Both the position numbers and the translations under genes were made by a program. The notes beneath the pieces were generated by a model that worked only from the letters and a program-made list of their open reading frames with translations, did no database searches and had not been told where the DNA came from. This document shows positions 41,270 to 53,252 of a DNA stretch of 64,000 nucleotides, one piece after another. Location of the stretch: positions 35,286,766-35,350,765 of the forward strand of contig NC_081185.1 in assembly GCF_029867415.1 (NCBI RefSeq), written 5' to 3'. The number at the start of each line of letters is the position of its first letter. The first letter of the stretch is position 1. The stretch is from Vicia villosa. Taxonomy: Eukaryota > Streptophyta > Magnoliopsida > Fabales > Fabaceae.

Positions 41270-43370
41270 TTAGTGGTATCAGAGTAGGTTGGTCTGTCCG
41301 GCCAAGTTGTTGAGTCAGTATGGAACGATAGTTGAATATTGTTGATGTGTTGTTCCTTAGTACATGGCATGTGTGTGAAACTCTATCGGTTCTTTGTTTA
41401 TTTTCTAATCACTTGTTGTTAGGAGTGAGGTTAAACTAAGTGAGGGAGAAGCTTGTGCTTCTTTGTGATGGTTTAGGTGTGAATAGTTGGTTTAGTGTAC
41501 TGTGGATTGCAGGAGTGCAAAGGCTGCTGAAATCGTGTTTTCCCGATTTTGAAGGAAGTATGGATTCAAGATTTTATCTAGCATTCAAGTTGAAGTGTCA
41601 TTGTGAGGGAAGGATCATGTGCTCGTGTTGTTCGCATATCTAGGAGTAAAGGGTGATGTTATGGCTAGTGATGTGCCTATTATGTGGGAGTCTTGATGTT
41701 TTCCCGGTGATAGTTATGACTTATCGTTAGAGCGAACTTGATGTTGTCTTTGGGGTGAACTGTTTGGAGTTAAACCAAGTGATTGTTAATTATCTTGACG
41801 AGATCGAACAAGAAGGAAATCATGGGAGCAATTGTAATCTCAAGGGAGATTATCGGACCATGGTGCATTAGATGATTTCGAGCACAAGTTCTGAGGGAAT
41901 GCTATTATAGTTTAATAACAATGGTTTATACCCCATCATGGTTGTCTGCTACCTATTGAAAAGTTGAGGAAATGATCACCCTAAATCTTTTGTTTATAGT
42001 AGACGAGGTCGTGTTGGATGAGATAGGCTTGTCTTACCGGCTTGATAGTGTGTGAAGTGATTGAAGTTCTCTCGAGAAGATAGTCATTCACTGTTTCACG
42101 TGAACCTGATGGAAAAGTGGCTAGGGAAGAGTTGAAGAGTCAACTTGAGGATTTGCTTGAGAAGAAGTTTATTCATTTGAGTGTGTCACTGTGGGGTGCA
42201 CCTGTTTTGTTGGTTAAGAACAAGGAGGGTACTATGAGACTTTGCATGGATTATAGGAAACTGAACAAAGTGACGATTAAGAATAAGTATTCACTTATGA
42301 GGATTGATGATTTGATGGATCAGTTGGTTGGTGCGTGTGTGTTTAGTAAGATTGACTTGAGGTCTGGGTATCATCAGATTCGTGTGAAGGCTGAAGATAT
42401 TCAGAAGACTGCTTTTAGGATGATGTATGGTCACTATAAGTATTCTGTGATGCCATTCAGTGTGACTAATGCACCTGGTGTATATATGGAATACATGAAT
42501 AGGATTTTTCATCAATATTTGGATAAGTTTGTTGTTATGTTTATTGATGATATTTTGATCTATTCAAAGAATAAGAGGATCATGCTAAGAATTTGAAGGT
42601 TGTGTTGTCTGTGTTGAGAGAGAATAAATTGTATGAGAAACTTTCTAAGTTATCTTTGTCGTTGACACAGTTGACTAGGAAGGGTCAAGCTTTTATTTGG
42701 ACTTCGTAGTGTGAGGCTAGATTTCAAGAGCTTAAGAGAAGGTTGAGAACCGCTCCTATTTTGATTTTTCATGATCCGGCATAACCATTTGTTGTGTATT
42801 GTGATGCCTATTTGATGGGTTTGAGAGGTGTGTTGATGTAAAATTGACAAGTGGTAGCTTATGCTTCAAGGCAACTTAAAGTTCATGAGAGGAATTATCC
42901 GACACATGACTTAGAGTTGGATGTTGTTGTGTTTGTGTTAAAAATTTGGAGGCATTATTTGTTGGATTGAGATTTGATGTGTTTAGTGACCACAAGAGTT
43001 TTAAGTATTTGTTTGATCTGAAAGAGTGAATATGAGGCAAAAAAGGTGGTTGAAATTCTTAAAGGACTATGTTATTGGTTTGAATTACCATCATGGTAAG
43101 GCGAATGTTGTAGCTAATTTGAGATTTGAGTTTGGTGTGAATTACCATATTGGTTTGGATTTTCTTGAGCAATTTCGAGATTTAAGTTTGGTTTGTGAAG
43201 CGACTTCTTCAGGTGTTAAGCTTGGTATGTTGAAGCTTACTAGTTGCATTCCTGATGAGATTCAAGAAGGTCTAAAATTAGATTTGAGTTTGGCTGATCG
43301 ATTAACATTGATTAATTAAGGTAAATATGGTGATTTTTGGATTGATGAGAATGGTATCACGAGGTGTCGT
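41270..43370 (+). pseudogene. Tekay/chromovirus gypsy pol remnant
   Basis: After the PBS there is no recognisable gag. A protease-end-like phrase (near 41735-41790, reading like DVVFGVNWLELNQ across a stop) is followed by an open RT frame at 42117-42596: [63 protein letters not shown]. RNase H follows with several stops ([32 protein letters not shown], 42700-42960), then the frame 43026-43319 (RWLKFLKDYVIGLNYHHGKANVVA) leading towards the integrase zinc finger. It breaks off near 43370. The spacing between PBS and RT (about 850 bp) is too short for gag plus protease, so most of these are deleted. Confidence 0.9.
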
Positions 43371-43709
43371 GATAGACTCTGACTCAGGAATGAATGATGT
43401 GACATGATGCATGCAATGCAAAAGACTCTTCACTATAGGGTAACTTGAAGATTAAATTTCCATTCATTAATAATAAGGGACGACCATGGTACAAATAAGG
43501 GACAAGGGACATCTGAGGGACAAAAAGCTTCCAAGAGCTAATAATAATAAGGGACAGGGGACCCCGAGGTACCAATACATTCAAGAGTTTATAAGGAACA
43601 AGAGACGTCCAAGATACAAATACTTTCAAGAGTTACAAGATAGAAATAACAAAGAAAGCTATAAAATCTTAAAAGTAATCCTAAGGAATGTCAATGTGAA
43701 GTATCCATA
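43371..43709 (-). other. Noncoding stretch of the minus-strand Ogre remnant
   Basis: Contains irregular repeats around AAGGGACAAGGGAC and ATAATAATAAGGGACAGG. It joins the Tekay pol at 43370, with no target duplication recognisable. Confidence 0.5.
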
Positions 43710-45190
43710 TCATCTTGGTTCTTCCTCTCTTGATTATTCAACTTAGTCCTTTCAAGCTTCTCAATGATGCTCTTCCATGCACTTGCTTTAGGAGTGAGTG
43801 CTTCTTCTTGCTTCCTATTATTTTCTCTTGCATACTTAGCAATTGTAGCATCCTTCTCCATAAGCCATCCATCTTGGAGGAAAAGTAGATCATCCTTTTC
43901 CTTAATTTGTTCTTCAAAGAGATCATCCATGATACTCTTTTCACACTCTAAAGCTTAAAACTTATTCTTCCAATATACTCTTGATTTATTCATCTTCCTT
44001 AGAGATAATTGGAGATCTTCCATTTTTGGAGGATAAACAACAAGTATAATTTTTCCACTCGAGGTGCAGATATCTCAGGAAGATAAGGCATCCTAACTTC
44101 AACAGCTCTTGAACTAATCCATTCTTCAAAAGGCTCGGGTGAGAGATCCCCTTTGGTTTTCCAATCTTTAATTTATTTTCTATGACTTGGATGTCAAGCA
44201 TTATCAATCCTCTCTCTGAATTCTTTATTTTCTATCCTTTCTTCAAAGAAGAAGCCATCCAATAAGATATTCCTTGGCTTTTTGTCCATAGGAAAACAAA
44301 ATTGACGATGATCTAAAATAGGACTATAATTGATCCCTCCTTTTATACCAAGAAGAGGTACTCTAGAAAAATTTCCATGGCTATCCATGGTCTTCATCCT
44401 ACAGAAGTAGTTGTTGGTCCACACAATATCAGTGTTGGTGAGAGTCATAATCTTCTTAGACCATCCTTGTCCTTCTTGAAGGTCCCAAAAATCATCCGTA
44501 TTTGGAAAATGATAGATGTACCACTTGTATAGAAAAGGAGTACAACAAGTGATCATTCCTTTTCTATAGGAATTTCTCAAATGAATGGAATAGTAAGTGT
44601 CCCCAAGAAAAGTTGGAACAATGTTTCCTTTCATGAAGACTTTGATTTCATTCATATCAACAAAGTTTTCAATATTTGGGAACAAGAACAAACCATAAAC
44701 AAACATGGCAAAGACATCTTCTAAGTCATTCACCTTCCCTTCCTTTGAAAAGGTGAGAGATTTCTCTATCAGAAACTGAGCAGGTAATCCAGGTAATCCC
44801 TGTTTGGTTAACCATGTTCTTTTCAATCTCATCCTTCCTCAAATTGGTGAATTTGGAAATGTCTTGAGACTTGGGATCTTCTTCTAAACCATTCAAGGGA
44901 ATCCTTCCAGTTATGGATAATCCTATGATCTTGCATACTCTTCCAAGGTTGGTAAAAGTTGATAATCATGGAAGGCAAAACAATGATACAATGGATTGTA
45001 GAATTGGATCAATCTAGAGAGGATTCATTCCTTCATCCTAGTCCTCGGGAGAGATAACAACATTCCATACTTATCACATAAGATCTTTTGATTGACAATT
45101 AAAGACCCTAGCTTTCTCAAATCTTCTATCTTTGGCCTCTTGAAAGTGTACCTCTTGGTTTTTCTTATTTCAGGTTCTATTCATATAATG
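43710..45190 (-). pseudogene. Ogre ORF1 (DUF7745-type protein), decayed
   Basis: Minus-strand frames in order: KRPKIEDLRKLGSLIVNQKI...KYGMLLSL and LIQFYNPLYHCFAFHDYQLLPTLEEY (about 45170-44930, with a stop), an open 212-codon frame at 44832-44194 (DLEDVFAMFVYGLFLFPNIE, FLGDTYYSIHLRNSYRKG, VPLLGIKGGINYSP), then a coiled-coil-like end (43930-43700, GWLMEKDATIAKYARENN). Ogre elements are distinguished by an extra ORF1 upstream of gag, of unknown function; this matches that protein. Several stops and frameshifts. Confidence 0.75.
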
Positions 45191-45857
45191 TTTACAAAAA
45201 GTTTCTTTTAATTCCTTGAAAAGTTTTTTGTTTTTAAATGCATGAATGCATGGATGGATGCAATGCAAACATAGTAAAAAATTGGGTTTATAGGTTTAAC
45301 GTCACAAGCATAGAGCCATGTGTTTACCCATTCCAAAGGTGTGTATTATGGTTTATTTTGTACTTGAAGAACAAGGTTCTAAAAATTTCCCAGACTCAAG
45401 CAATTCAACTTGATAATATTCCAATTTACTTGCTTGTTTGGATAATATTCCAAAATAACCTCATCTGAGTATAGTATCATATAACAACCATTTTGAAATT
45501 GAATTCAAATACAGTTTCCACACTACTTCCTAACGGCCAAGTTGGGTTAAAGGTGTTTCTAGGTTCCCAGGTTCTCTGGCTCTCAGGTTGAACATAACGA
45601 TGTCTTTCCAATTAACTTGGTAAACAATGATTCCTTTCAAAGAGGTCTCCACTGAGCGGTGGATCTTAAATTGACTTTCTCGGGATTACTCCTTTGAGAT
45701 AAAAATGACTTTACCACCTCCTATCATAAGTGCACTTAAATCCAGGTTTAGGATTTATCTCACCACAAGGGGGAATCAAGTCCTTTCCCAATACAACCCA
45801 CAACAGATAACACATATTCACATTGGCAATTTATAATAAAATATAATAAAAATTAAA
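45191..45857 (-). other. Leader of the minus-strand Ogre remnant
   Basis: Noncoding stretch between the ORF1 remnant and the SIRE insertion. The matching LTR end and PBS are on the far side of SIRE at 54237-54468. Frames here are short (76 codons at 45238-45468, plus) and not convincing. Confidence 0.6.
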
Positions 45858-45862
45858 ATAAT

Positions 45863-46794
45863 TTAAAATTCTAGTAACTCACGCTTGATGTCGTACTGGA
45901 TGTTATGACATCCACAATTACACAGCACAAAACGTTAAAACAGAAACGCATAAAAACAATAAAGAACACACATAATTGTTTATCCAGTTCGGTTCAAACA
46001 ACCTACTCTGGGGACTACCAAGCCATGGAGGGAATCCAATATAAGCAGAATTAATTCGGAGTTAAACTCCCCCGTTTACAACTCCTCACTTAAAACCTAC
46101 CCAATGTAATTCCAATCTATTCCTAGACCTGAGTATCTCCACTCACTCCCCCTCAATCACAGCAGTGATTACAAACAAACATTAAACAAATTAAGAGAGA
46201 AGACACACTTCAAAAACACATTTTGATCTACTTAAAAGCTTCAATCAAGAGACACACACTCGTGCTTAAAAGCTTAGAGTGACAATACATAAACAACTTA
46301 TTCCAATACAATCATCAAAAGACAATTGCTTGGAGTACAAGAGACAGCTACAGAACTACGGTTCTTCACAATTAAAAATTCTCTCTCTGTGTTCCAAATT
46401 AGGATTGCAGTCTTCTTATATGCAGCTCTTGGGCCTTGGGCTTTTCAAGAATCAAATTAGGGTTAACGAAGTTAACCTAATTTACACGCCATCTAGTTGT
46501 TACATAATGTGTTGTCAGCGAAATCTTCTAGACGAAATATTCAGCACACAATAAAAGGTTTCCTAAATTGTAGATTGAGAGAAATCAGGAAACACAATAA
46601 TAAAATATAACAGCCCCTGCTGTCAGACAAGGATGTCATGACATCGGTCATGACATTCACTAACAGAACCTGTATTAGCTTAACACATATGCAACCTGCA
46701 TAACACAATATAAAATATGTCATGACATCAGTCAAGATATTAAATACCCAGGTATGTTTTACCATAAATGCAGCCAACATGAAAAACATCTACA
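45863..46794 (-). repeat. 3' LTR of the SIRE-like element
   Basis: Starts on minus TGTAGATGTTTTTCATG at 46794, preceded by the PPT-like AAAGGGGGAGAT. Contains GATGTCATGACATC at 46632-46645 and ATGTCATGACAT at 46717-46728. Nearly identical along its length to 53253-54185. Confidence 0.93.
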
Positions 46795-47111
46795 ATCTCC
46801 CCCTTTGGCAAATTTTTGGCTAAAACAACCTGTCACACCATATCAGAGAAACACTTGCAGTAGAAACAAAACAACCAAACACAATCAGAGCTAATACAGT
46901 ACAGACAACATACACCACCAGTATGCACACAATTAAACAAACCACACCACAAGAGCAGCACAAACAGATCAACACAAAATAAGCACATCATAATTGTTGA
47001 TCACACAAACACCACATACTTGGGGTGACAGCATACTAATCCCCCTGTTTGGCCGTAAAAGTTGCCAAAGCAAACAACTATCTTCTTCCTATATTTTTGT
47101 TTTTTTTTTAA
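46795..47111 (-). other. SIRE 3' untranslated region
   Basis: Between the pol end and the 3' LTR. A second purine tract (complement of CCCCCTGTTTGGCC at 47041) could be an internal PPT. No coding frame. Confidence 0.6.
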
Positions 47112-47582
47112 TTATGGTTCCTCAAAGATGCAGATTCCTAACTTGCTCCGCAAGTTTTCAAACTGTGTAGCATCAAGGGATTTTGTGAAAATGTCATTGA
47201 TATTGTCAGGAACATTCTTGTCACTATCTTTAGAATCATCTTCAGACTTCTTGGTTAGATCCTCAGTTTTCAAAATATGCACCATTTTCAAATATGCATC
47301 ATTCAAGATCTTATTAGGACTAGTTACCTCTGTATGCATATTTAGACAAGACACTGCTTTGGACGAGAGGAATAGAGATTGTTGAGACATCTCAATGAAG
47401 TAAGTGAGTTTTAAACCTTTTTCTGTGGGAGATGCGCAATTTGAGATAACACTAGATTTGTTGTAGAGGGATGGCAGTTGCAGGATCTCTTTGTGAATCA
47501 GGGAACCTTTTACATCTAGCTCACTAACACAATCTAGATCAGTGGTTGACTTTTTATAGAAATTTGTTTGTTTTCCACACAA
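47112..47582 (-). pseudogene. SIRE pol C-terminal end fused to unrecognised sequence
   Basis: An open minus-strand frame of 156 codons. Only the last about 28 residues (NDIFTKSLDATQFENLRSKL, then GICIFEE) match the end of copia RNase H. The upstream 120 residues match nothing I know. Most of integrase and RT is missing. Confidence 0.7.
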
Positions 47583-48308
47583 TCTTTGATGTAGTAGAGC
47601 ATAGTTATGACATCCTTCTTGACATTCTGATTAGATACACCTTGGTGTATCCAACTTGATTTAGACCAGTCTACAATTTTTGTAGGAATCATATCTATCA
47701 TCAGATTCACATCTTCAGTTGTGATAAGAAGGATTATGCTCTCCTTGCTTTCTTGAGTTCTCAGGTTGAATTATGAATCCTTTTCTCTTTCCATCCAGAT
47801 TCTTGAAGCTTGGTCTATTTCTAGTGACTCCTCTCTTAGATGAAATTGACTGTCAATGGATAGCTTCCTTGGGACCAAGTTCAATGCATTACTCATCTTG
47901 AACAGATAGACTTCTCTTTTCATATCTCTAGTCCGTATGTCATTAAGCGCATTCATCATTGTTTTTGTTAGGTTAAAGTTATGAGTATTACACGAAGTTG
48001 TAGATGATTTCCTTGATCTTGTGATAGCTTCTGGAATTTGGTTCCGAACAGTAATCTCCCTTTGGTGAACATTTTGGATATTTACTGATGAGCATTCATC
48101 AATTCCAGGGGCTTTGTTTGTCTTAATGCTCACAATTAAGTTCTCAGCATATTTTGATGATAAGACATCTGTTTTGACATTTTCATATTCTACTGAGGTA
48201 GCAGTCTCACCTTCTTCTACAACATCCCACATTATTGTCGTGTTCTTTCTTGTAGCAGGAATGCACTTGTCCTTTTTGTAACTCTCATCTTGTCTAGTTT
48301 TCCTTCTT
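47583..48308 (-). other. SIRE internal segment with an unidentified 153-codon frame
   Basis: Minus-strand frame 48232-47771 (MWDVVEEGETATSVEYEN start) is open but unlike known gag, pol or env-like products. It replaces the pol region and is probably filler from an unknown source. Confidence 0.5.
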
Positions 48309-49486
48309 CTAGAGCTTCCTGTTTTCTTGATGTTGTGACATTGGTGCTGACATCTGGTTAGTTACACAAGTTTCAGGTTTTGATCTCCTAATCCCAGAGG
48401 TGAATTCCTCTTTAGCCACAAATCCTACCCCAGACATATCTCCTGTTCTTTGTCCAGACTCCAGAATTTCCTCTAGAGTATCAGTTCCATTATTCAGCAT
48501 TTTGAAGGATTTGGTCATTTGATCAAGCTTGTAGTTCAACATGCTTACTTCACTACTGAGAGAGTCTATGGTTGCAAGATGTCTATTCTTCTCAGATTCT
48601 AGCTCCTTTATGATTATCTCTTGATTCTCCACTTGTTTGTAGACTTCATCATTCTTGATACATAACTTCTTGTATGAGGCAGCAAGTTCATCAAAGGTTA
48701 GCTTTTCATCACTGAAATCTTCATCAGAGGCATAGACTCTTGTTGGAACTGTGACATGTTTTGCAGTTTCTTCTTCGGACTCAGAGTCTTCATCAGACCA
48801 AATGACAAACATCCCTTTCTTTTGCTCTTTGAGGTAGGTAGGACATTCAGCTCTAATGTGTCCATATCCTTCACATCCATGACACTGAAACCCTTTTCCT
48901 TGATTGGGTTTCTCTTCAGCTTTGAATCTTCTGCTTGGATCATAGGTCTTGCTGATGTCATTGGAAGTGTTCTTGACATTGGGTCTGGACTTCTGATCAA
49001 CCCTTTTAATAAATCTGTTGAATTGTTTTCCAAGCATGGCTATGGCTTCTGATAAATTTTCATCACTTCCACCTTTGCTTTCTCTTGAATTATCTTCTGT
49101 GTTGGAAACAAAAGCTATACTCTTGTTCTTCTTTTCAACAGACTCACAAATTCTTAACTCAAAGGTTTGTAGAGAACCAATGAGTTCGTCCAGCTTCATG
49201 CTGTTGATGTCTTCGGCTTCTTCTATGGCAGTCACCTTCATATAAAATCTCTTAGGCAGTGATATGAGGATCTTTCTTACCTGTGTTTCTTCAGACATTT
49301 TCTCTCATTAGGCTCCTGAGTTATTTGCAATCTCAAGGACATTCATGTAAAATTCATAAATGGTTTCATCCTCTTTCATCTTGAGATTTTTCAAACTTAG
49401 TGGTAAGCATTTGAAGTTTAGACATATTTACCTTGGATGTGCCTTCATGAGATGTTTTGAGAATATCCCAAACCTATTTAGCTAGA
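48309..49486 (-). pseudogene. SIRE-like gag, C-terminal two-thirds
   Basis: Continues the gag interrupted by the solo LTR: VWDILKTSHEGTSKV (49480-49430, preceded by an in-frame TAG), a frameshift, then YEFYMNVLEIANNSGA, a stop, and an open frame 49298-48309 of 329 codons with ILISLPKRFYMKVTAIEEA, the zinc knuckle CHGCEGYGHIRAEC (about residue 142), an acidic stretch and a coiled coil (YKKLCIKNDEVYKQVENQ). Confidence 0.85.
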
Positions 49487-52400
49487 TGTCATATCCCAAA
49501 ATTTGACCATCTCATTTCTCCTTTCAAACTCGTACCGAAGCTCAAGACTCAAAGACACACTCTCTTAGACAAGGGCTCAATGAACTAGGGTTTTGAATTC
49601 TCTAGAGAAAATCAATGAATCAAAGTCTCCAATGGATTTCATATGCCTTATGATGTTTCAAACTATCTCTATGGAAAAGTACAAGCTTCAATTCCAAGGA
49701 TTGGCCAGTCAATTGCTCAGAAAGTCAACAGTCGACTAATTTGACCTAAAAGTCAACTGTGATCAAAGTACAGTCAAAACTCCAGATTTTTTGTCAAAAA
49801 TCTTATTTTGAAGTATTATTCATCATTTGATCAAGGATTGATCATGATTCATCAAGGAAAGTTCAGAAATCAACAAAACCTAAAGTTTCTAAATTAGGGT
49901 TTTTTGACCAAAAGTCAACTGAACTTTGACCAGCCATAACTTTCACATGGAACATCAGAAATTTTCCATCTAAATCTCAATTTGAAGGAAATTGAATTCT
50001 CTACAACCTTTGTCTCTCACGTGCCAAGTCTAAAAATGCTTCATTTGAGAGATATGGATCAAAACATTACAGGTCCTTTTTGAAAGTCAACCAAAAGCAG
50101 TTTTTTGTCAAAGCCCATATCATTAAAATAAAATCTCCAAATGGAAAAAAGCTTCCAAAGTGGCTTGTAGAGGACATCTTGAGGTTTCCAAAAAGTCCCA
50201 GAACTCCTCCATAACTTAAAAATTGAGGGAGATATGCCTTGTCAAAGTTGGCTACTTTTGAAGGAGAAAATATGAAATAAAAGGCCTCAAAATGGATTTC
50301 TTTGCAAAGAGGCCCAACTTTTTATGGTCCAAATTTGTTTCCCACGTATCCAAGAGTCTCAAATCTGAATGCCACAAATTTTTTATTAATATTTGATTTT
50401 TTATTAAATTTAATTTATTAAAAATACAATATAAATCAAATAATTGAGAAAATATTCAAAGATTTGATTTGAGAGAGAGTTTTAATTAGAATCAATAATC
50501 AAAATGCACATTATTTGATACCAAATTCGTGCACAAGGAGATTGGTGGAAAAAGATTGAAAATTGGCCATAAAAAGAAAGATTGAAATCCATATTTTCAA
50601 TCAAATTTTCTCAAATTCCAATCAAAGATATAACAAGATTTCTTCTATAATTGTTGACCTAAACTCTTCCATTATATAAACACAATCATTCCAGACCCCT
50701 AAGGCACGAATTTTTTGCCTCCAAAAACCACATTCAAGCTTACAAAAACTCAAGAAATTTCCAATTCGGTTTTGAAGTTTGAGAGAGATTCAGGGAGATT
50801 CAAACGTTCCAACACGTTCCTGGGTGTTCACTAAAGGTGTGTGGATCATTGAACGGCATCAACACTCCCAGAAAAACCTCCGTTTAGCCACGGTTAGTAT
50901 GAACATTAATTTCTTCAATTGCTTTGATTCATGATGCATATACATGTTTTGATTGCATAGTTCTGTTTGTTATGGTGTGTGGAGTGTTTCTGTTTGGATA
51001 ATTGCTTGATTGTGTGCACATATCGTAAAACACCATTGTTGGACATTAGGGTTCTCTTTTAGGGCTTTTTATTACAGGTACTTTTAGGCCAAATTAAGGC
51101 CATGATTGAATTCACGAGGCCTAGACGAACTCATTCATGGCCTCGCGAAGAATTTATATGTTGTTTTAGGTGTATTCGTAAGAACAGGGCTATGGCAAAG
51201 GTTCAGAACCATCACCAAAAGTCGTTGCAGACTTTAGACGACGGAGGAGGGAAGAAGACAATGACGCGTCGCCTCCCCATTGGTGCAAACGCGCGCGCGT
51301 TTTCCTTTTTTAAATCCAGGGATCACGTGCATTATGATGTACACGCAATCATGTGTCCTCATCCTCAGAGCCTTCAGATCTCCAGGCTGCATGATCCAAC
51401 GCGCCAGAAGCTGCCTGTGCATCATACACCCTCACCAGCGCGCCACACAGAATCCCAGCTAAGTTTTTTTTAATTTTTTTAATTTTAATTATATAAACCT
51501 ATTTTATTTTATTTTCTTATTTTTCTTTTCTTTAACTATTATTATTTATATTTTTTATAAATTAATTTTTATAGAAAAATTATAATTGTTTATTTTTATC
51601 GAAAGTTCGATTTTTTATAATTCTATTAATAACTGTTTTTTATTTATATTCAATTCTTTTTACAAAAACTTTTAATCAATTAAATAATTAGGATTCAATC
51701 CAACAATTATTTAATTGATACATATTAAATCGAACTCTCGACTTTCCGTTAATCTTTAATGATTATCAAGAATATTAAAATTATTTTGTTTTTTTACAAT
51801 TAGGGTTTGTATTGTTAGGGTTTGTGGAACTATAATGCACTAACATTTCTCTTCTTTTTCAGGGATGATCAGGGATGCGACGAAGGCTCGAGGCATTGGC
51901 ATTCCTTTGCCTCGTATTTTTCTGCCCTTTATTATTTTGTTCTTATTTCCCCTTCCCCGCATGTGTTTATTGTAATAGCGTAGGATTTTAAATTTTGCCT
52001 TTTATTTGTTCGCCTTAATGTTAACTGCGTGGTTAGTAATCATAGGGAGTGCAAGCCTTGAATCGAACTTAGAATCACTAAACCTTATAAGATAATATAT
52101 CCGAACTTAATCACCTGATTGTGGCACACACACACTTTTGATGGTAACTCCTCTTGTTGCCTGTTGCCTTATAATTTGCTGCCTTGTTGCCTTATCTTGT
52201 TATTTATTGCAGAATAGTCAAAGTCCCTCGATTCCGAGGATACCTAAAGCAAATGTTGCCCTCAGTTCATTCATCATCAATTTTGTCCCTCGATGTTTCC
52301 TCGGTAAATGATGATTTGTCCCATTGCTAAGGTATCCTCGTATGATGCCTAATGAAATTTAATGACTATTATATCCTTCCCTTAGACTACCTGCCCTCTT

Positions 52401-52877
52401 CATGGCAGGGACAGTCTTATGGCGAACGATAACCTCGATGACCCTTCACCTCCAATAAAAGGACTTCCTACCCCCTTATGGTATGGATAGCCCTGAAAGG
52501 CTAAAAGAACTTTTTTAACTTTAATGGTAATTACCTCCTAATTGCTTGCTCTGGTTTAAATTTATTTTTGCCCTTTTACCAAAAATCTTCAAAAAGGCTA
52601 CGCTTATTTACAAGCTAAAGTCCTTATTCAAATGCTTTTTATATACATTTCTAAACTTTTGAAAACAAATGAGCTAAGCAATTAAGAGCCCATGGAAAAC
52701 CACGGATACAAAGGGTGCCTTAAACCTTCCCTTTGTATAAATTACCCCCCGAACTCAATTTTTTTTAAAAGGTCTTTTTCTGTTCTTTTAGCCTTTCTAT
52801 TAAATTGGATAAAATAAAAGTCGGTGGCGACTCTTGCTTACCGCGACATTTCTTTAAAGTCAGTTCACCGTATAACA
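49487..52877 (+). repeat. Solo LTR of an Ogre-type element, nested in the SIRE gag
   Basis: Starts TGTCATATCCCAAAATTTGA and ends CAGTTCACCGTATAACA. The 5-bp duplication CTAGA flanks it exactly (49482-49486 and 52878-52882). At 3391 bp it is almost the same length as the LTRs of the 28-40 kb element and shares the 3' phrase AAAGTCGGTGGCGACTCTTG, but is clearly divergent elsewhere. TATA-like TATATAAA at 50673-50680. The internal region and one LTR were lost by LTR-LTR recombination. Confidence 0.94.
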
Positions 52878-52882
52878 CTAGA

Positions 52883-53181
52883 TCACAGTGTTGTACAAGT
52901 ATGAATATGTTCTTGTCAATTCCATTGAACAAGGCATTTAGGGCCTTGAAATTGCCCAAAGCTAGCTCTTCTTCAGTTTTGTTCCATTGTGCTTCAGGAA
53001 TTAGAACAGTTGTTCCATCTTCCATAACCTTCTCAGGATGTTTCCATCCGCTTTCCACAACTCTCCAGGCCTTGCTGTCCACAGACTTTATGACAGCTAC
53101 CATACGGGGTTTCCAGTAGTCATAGTTAGAGCCATCCAGGATGGGTGGTCTATTCCCAAACACTAACAATTCCTTCTCCAT
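52883..53181 (-). pseudogene. SIRE-like gag, N-terminal part
   Basis: ATG at 53181 (MEKELLVFGNRPPILDG), about 99 codons of copia gag (YDYWKPRMVAVIKSVD, ALGNFKALNALFNGIDKN) before the frame is cut by the solo LTR. Continues at 49486. Confidence 0.9.
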
Positions 53182-53252
53182 AGTACCAGAATTTTGTTGT
53201 CCCTAGATCTCACCCAGGTGTAAACAGGCAGAGTGCCTGCTCTGATGCCAAT

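Noticed and set aside
51102..51473. 123-codon frame inside the solo LTR
   Set aside because: It lies in noncoding LTR sequence and is not shared with the related LTRs at 28 and 37 kb.
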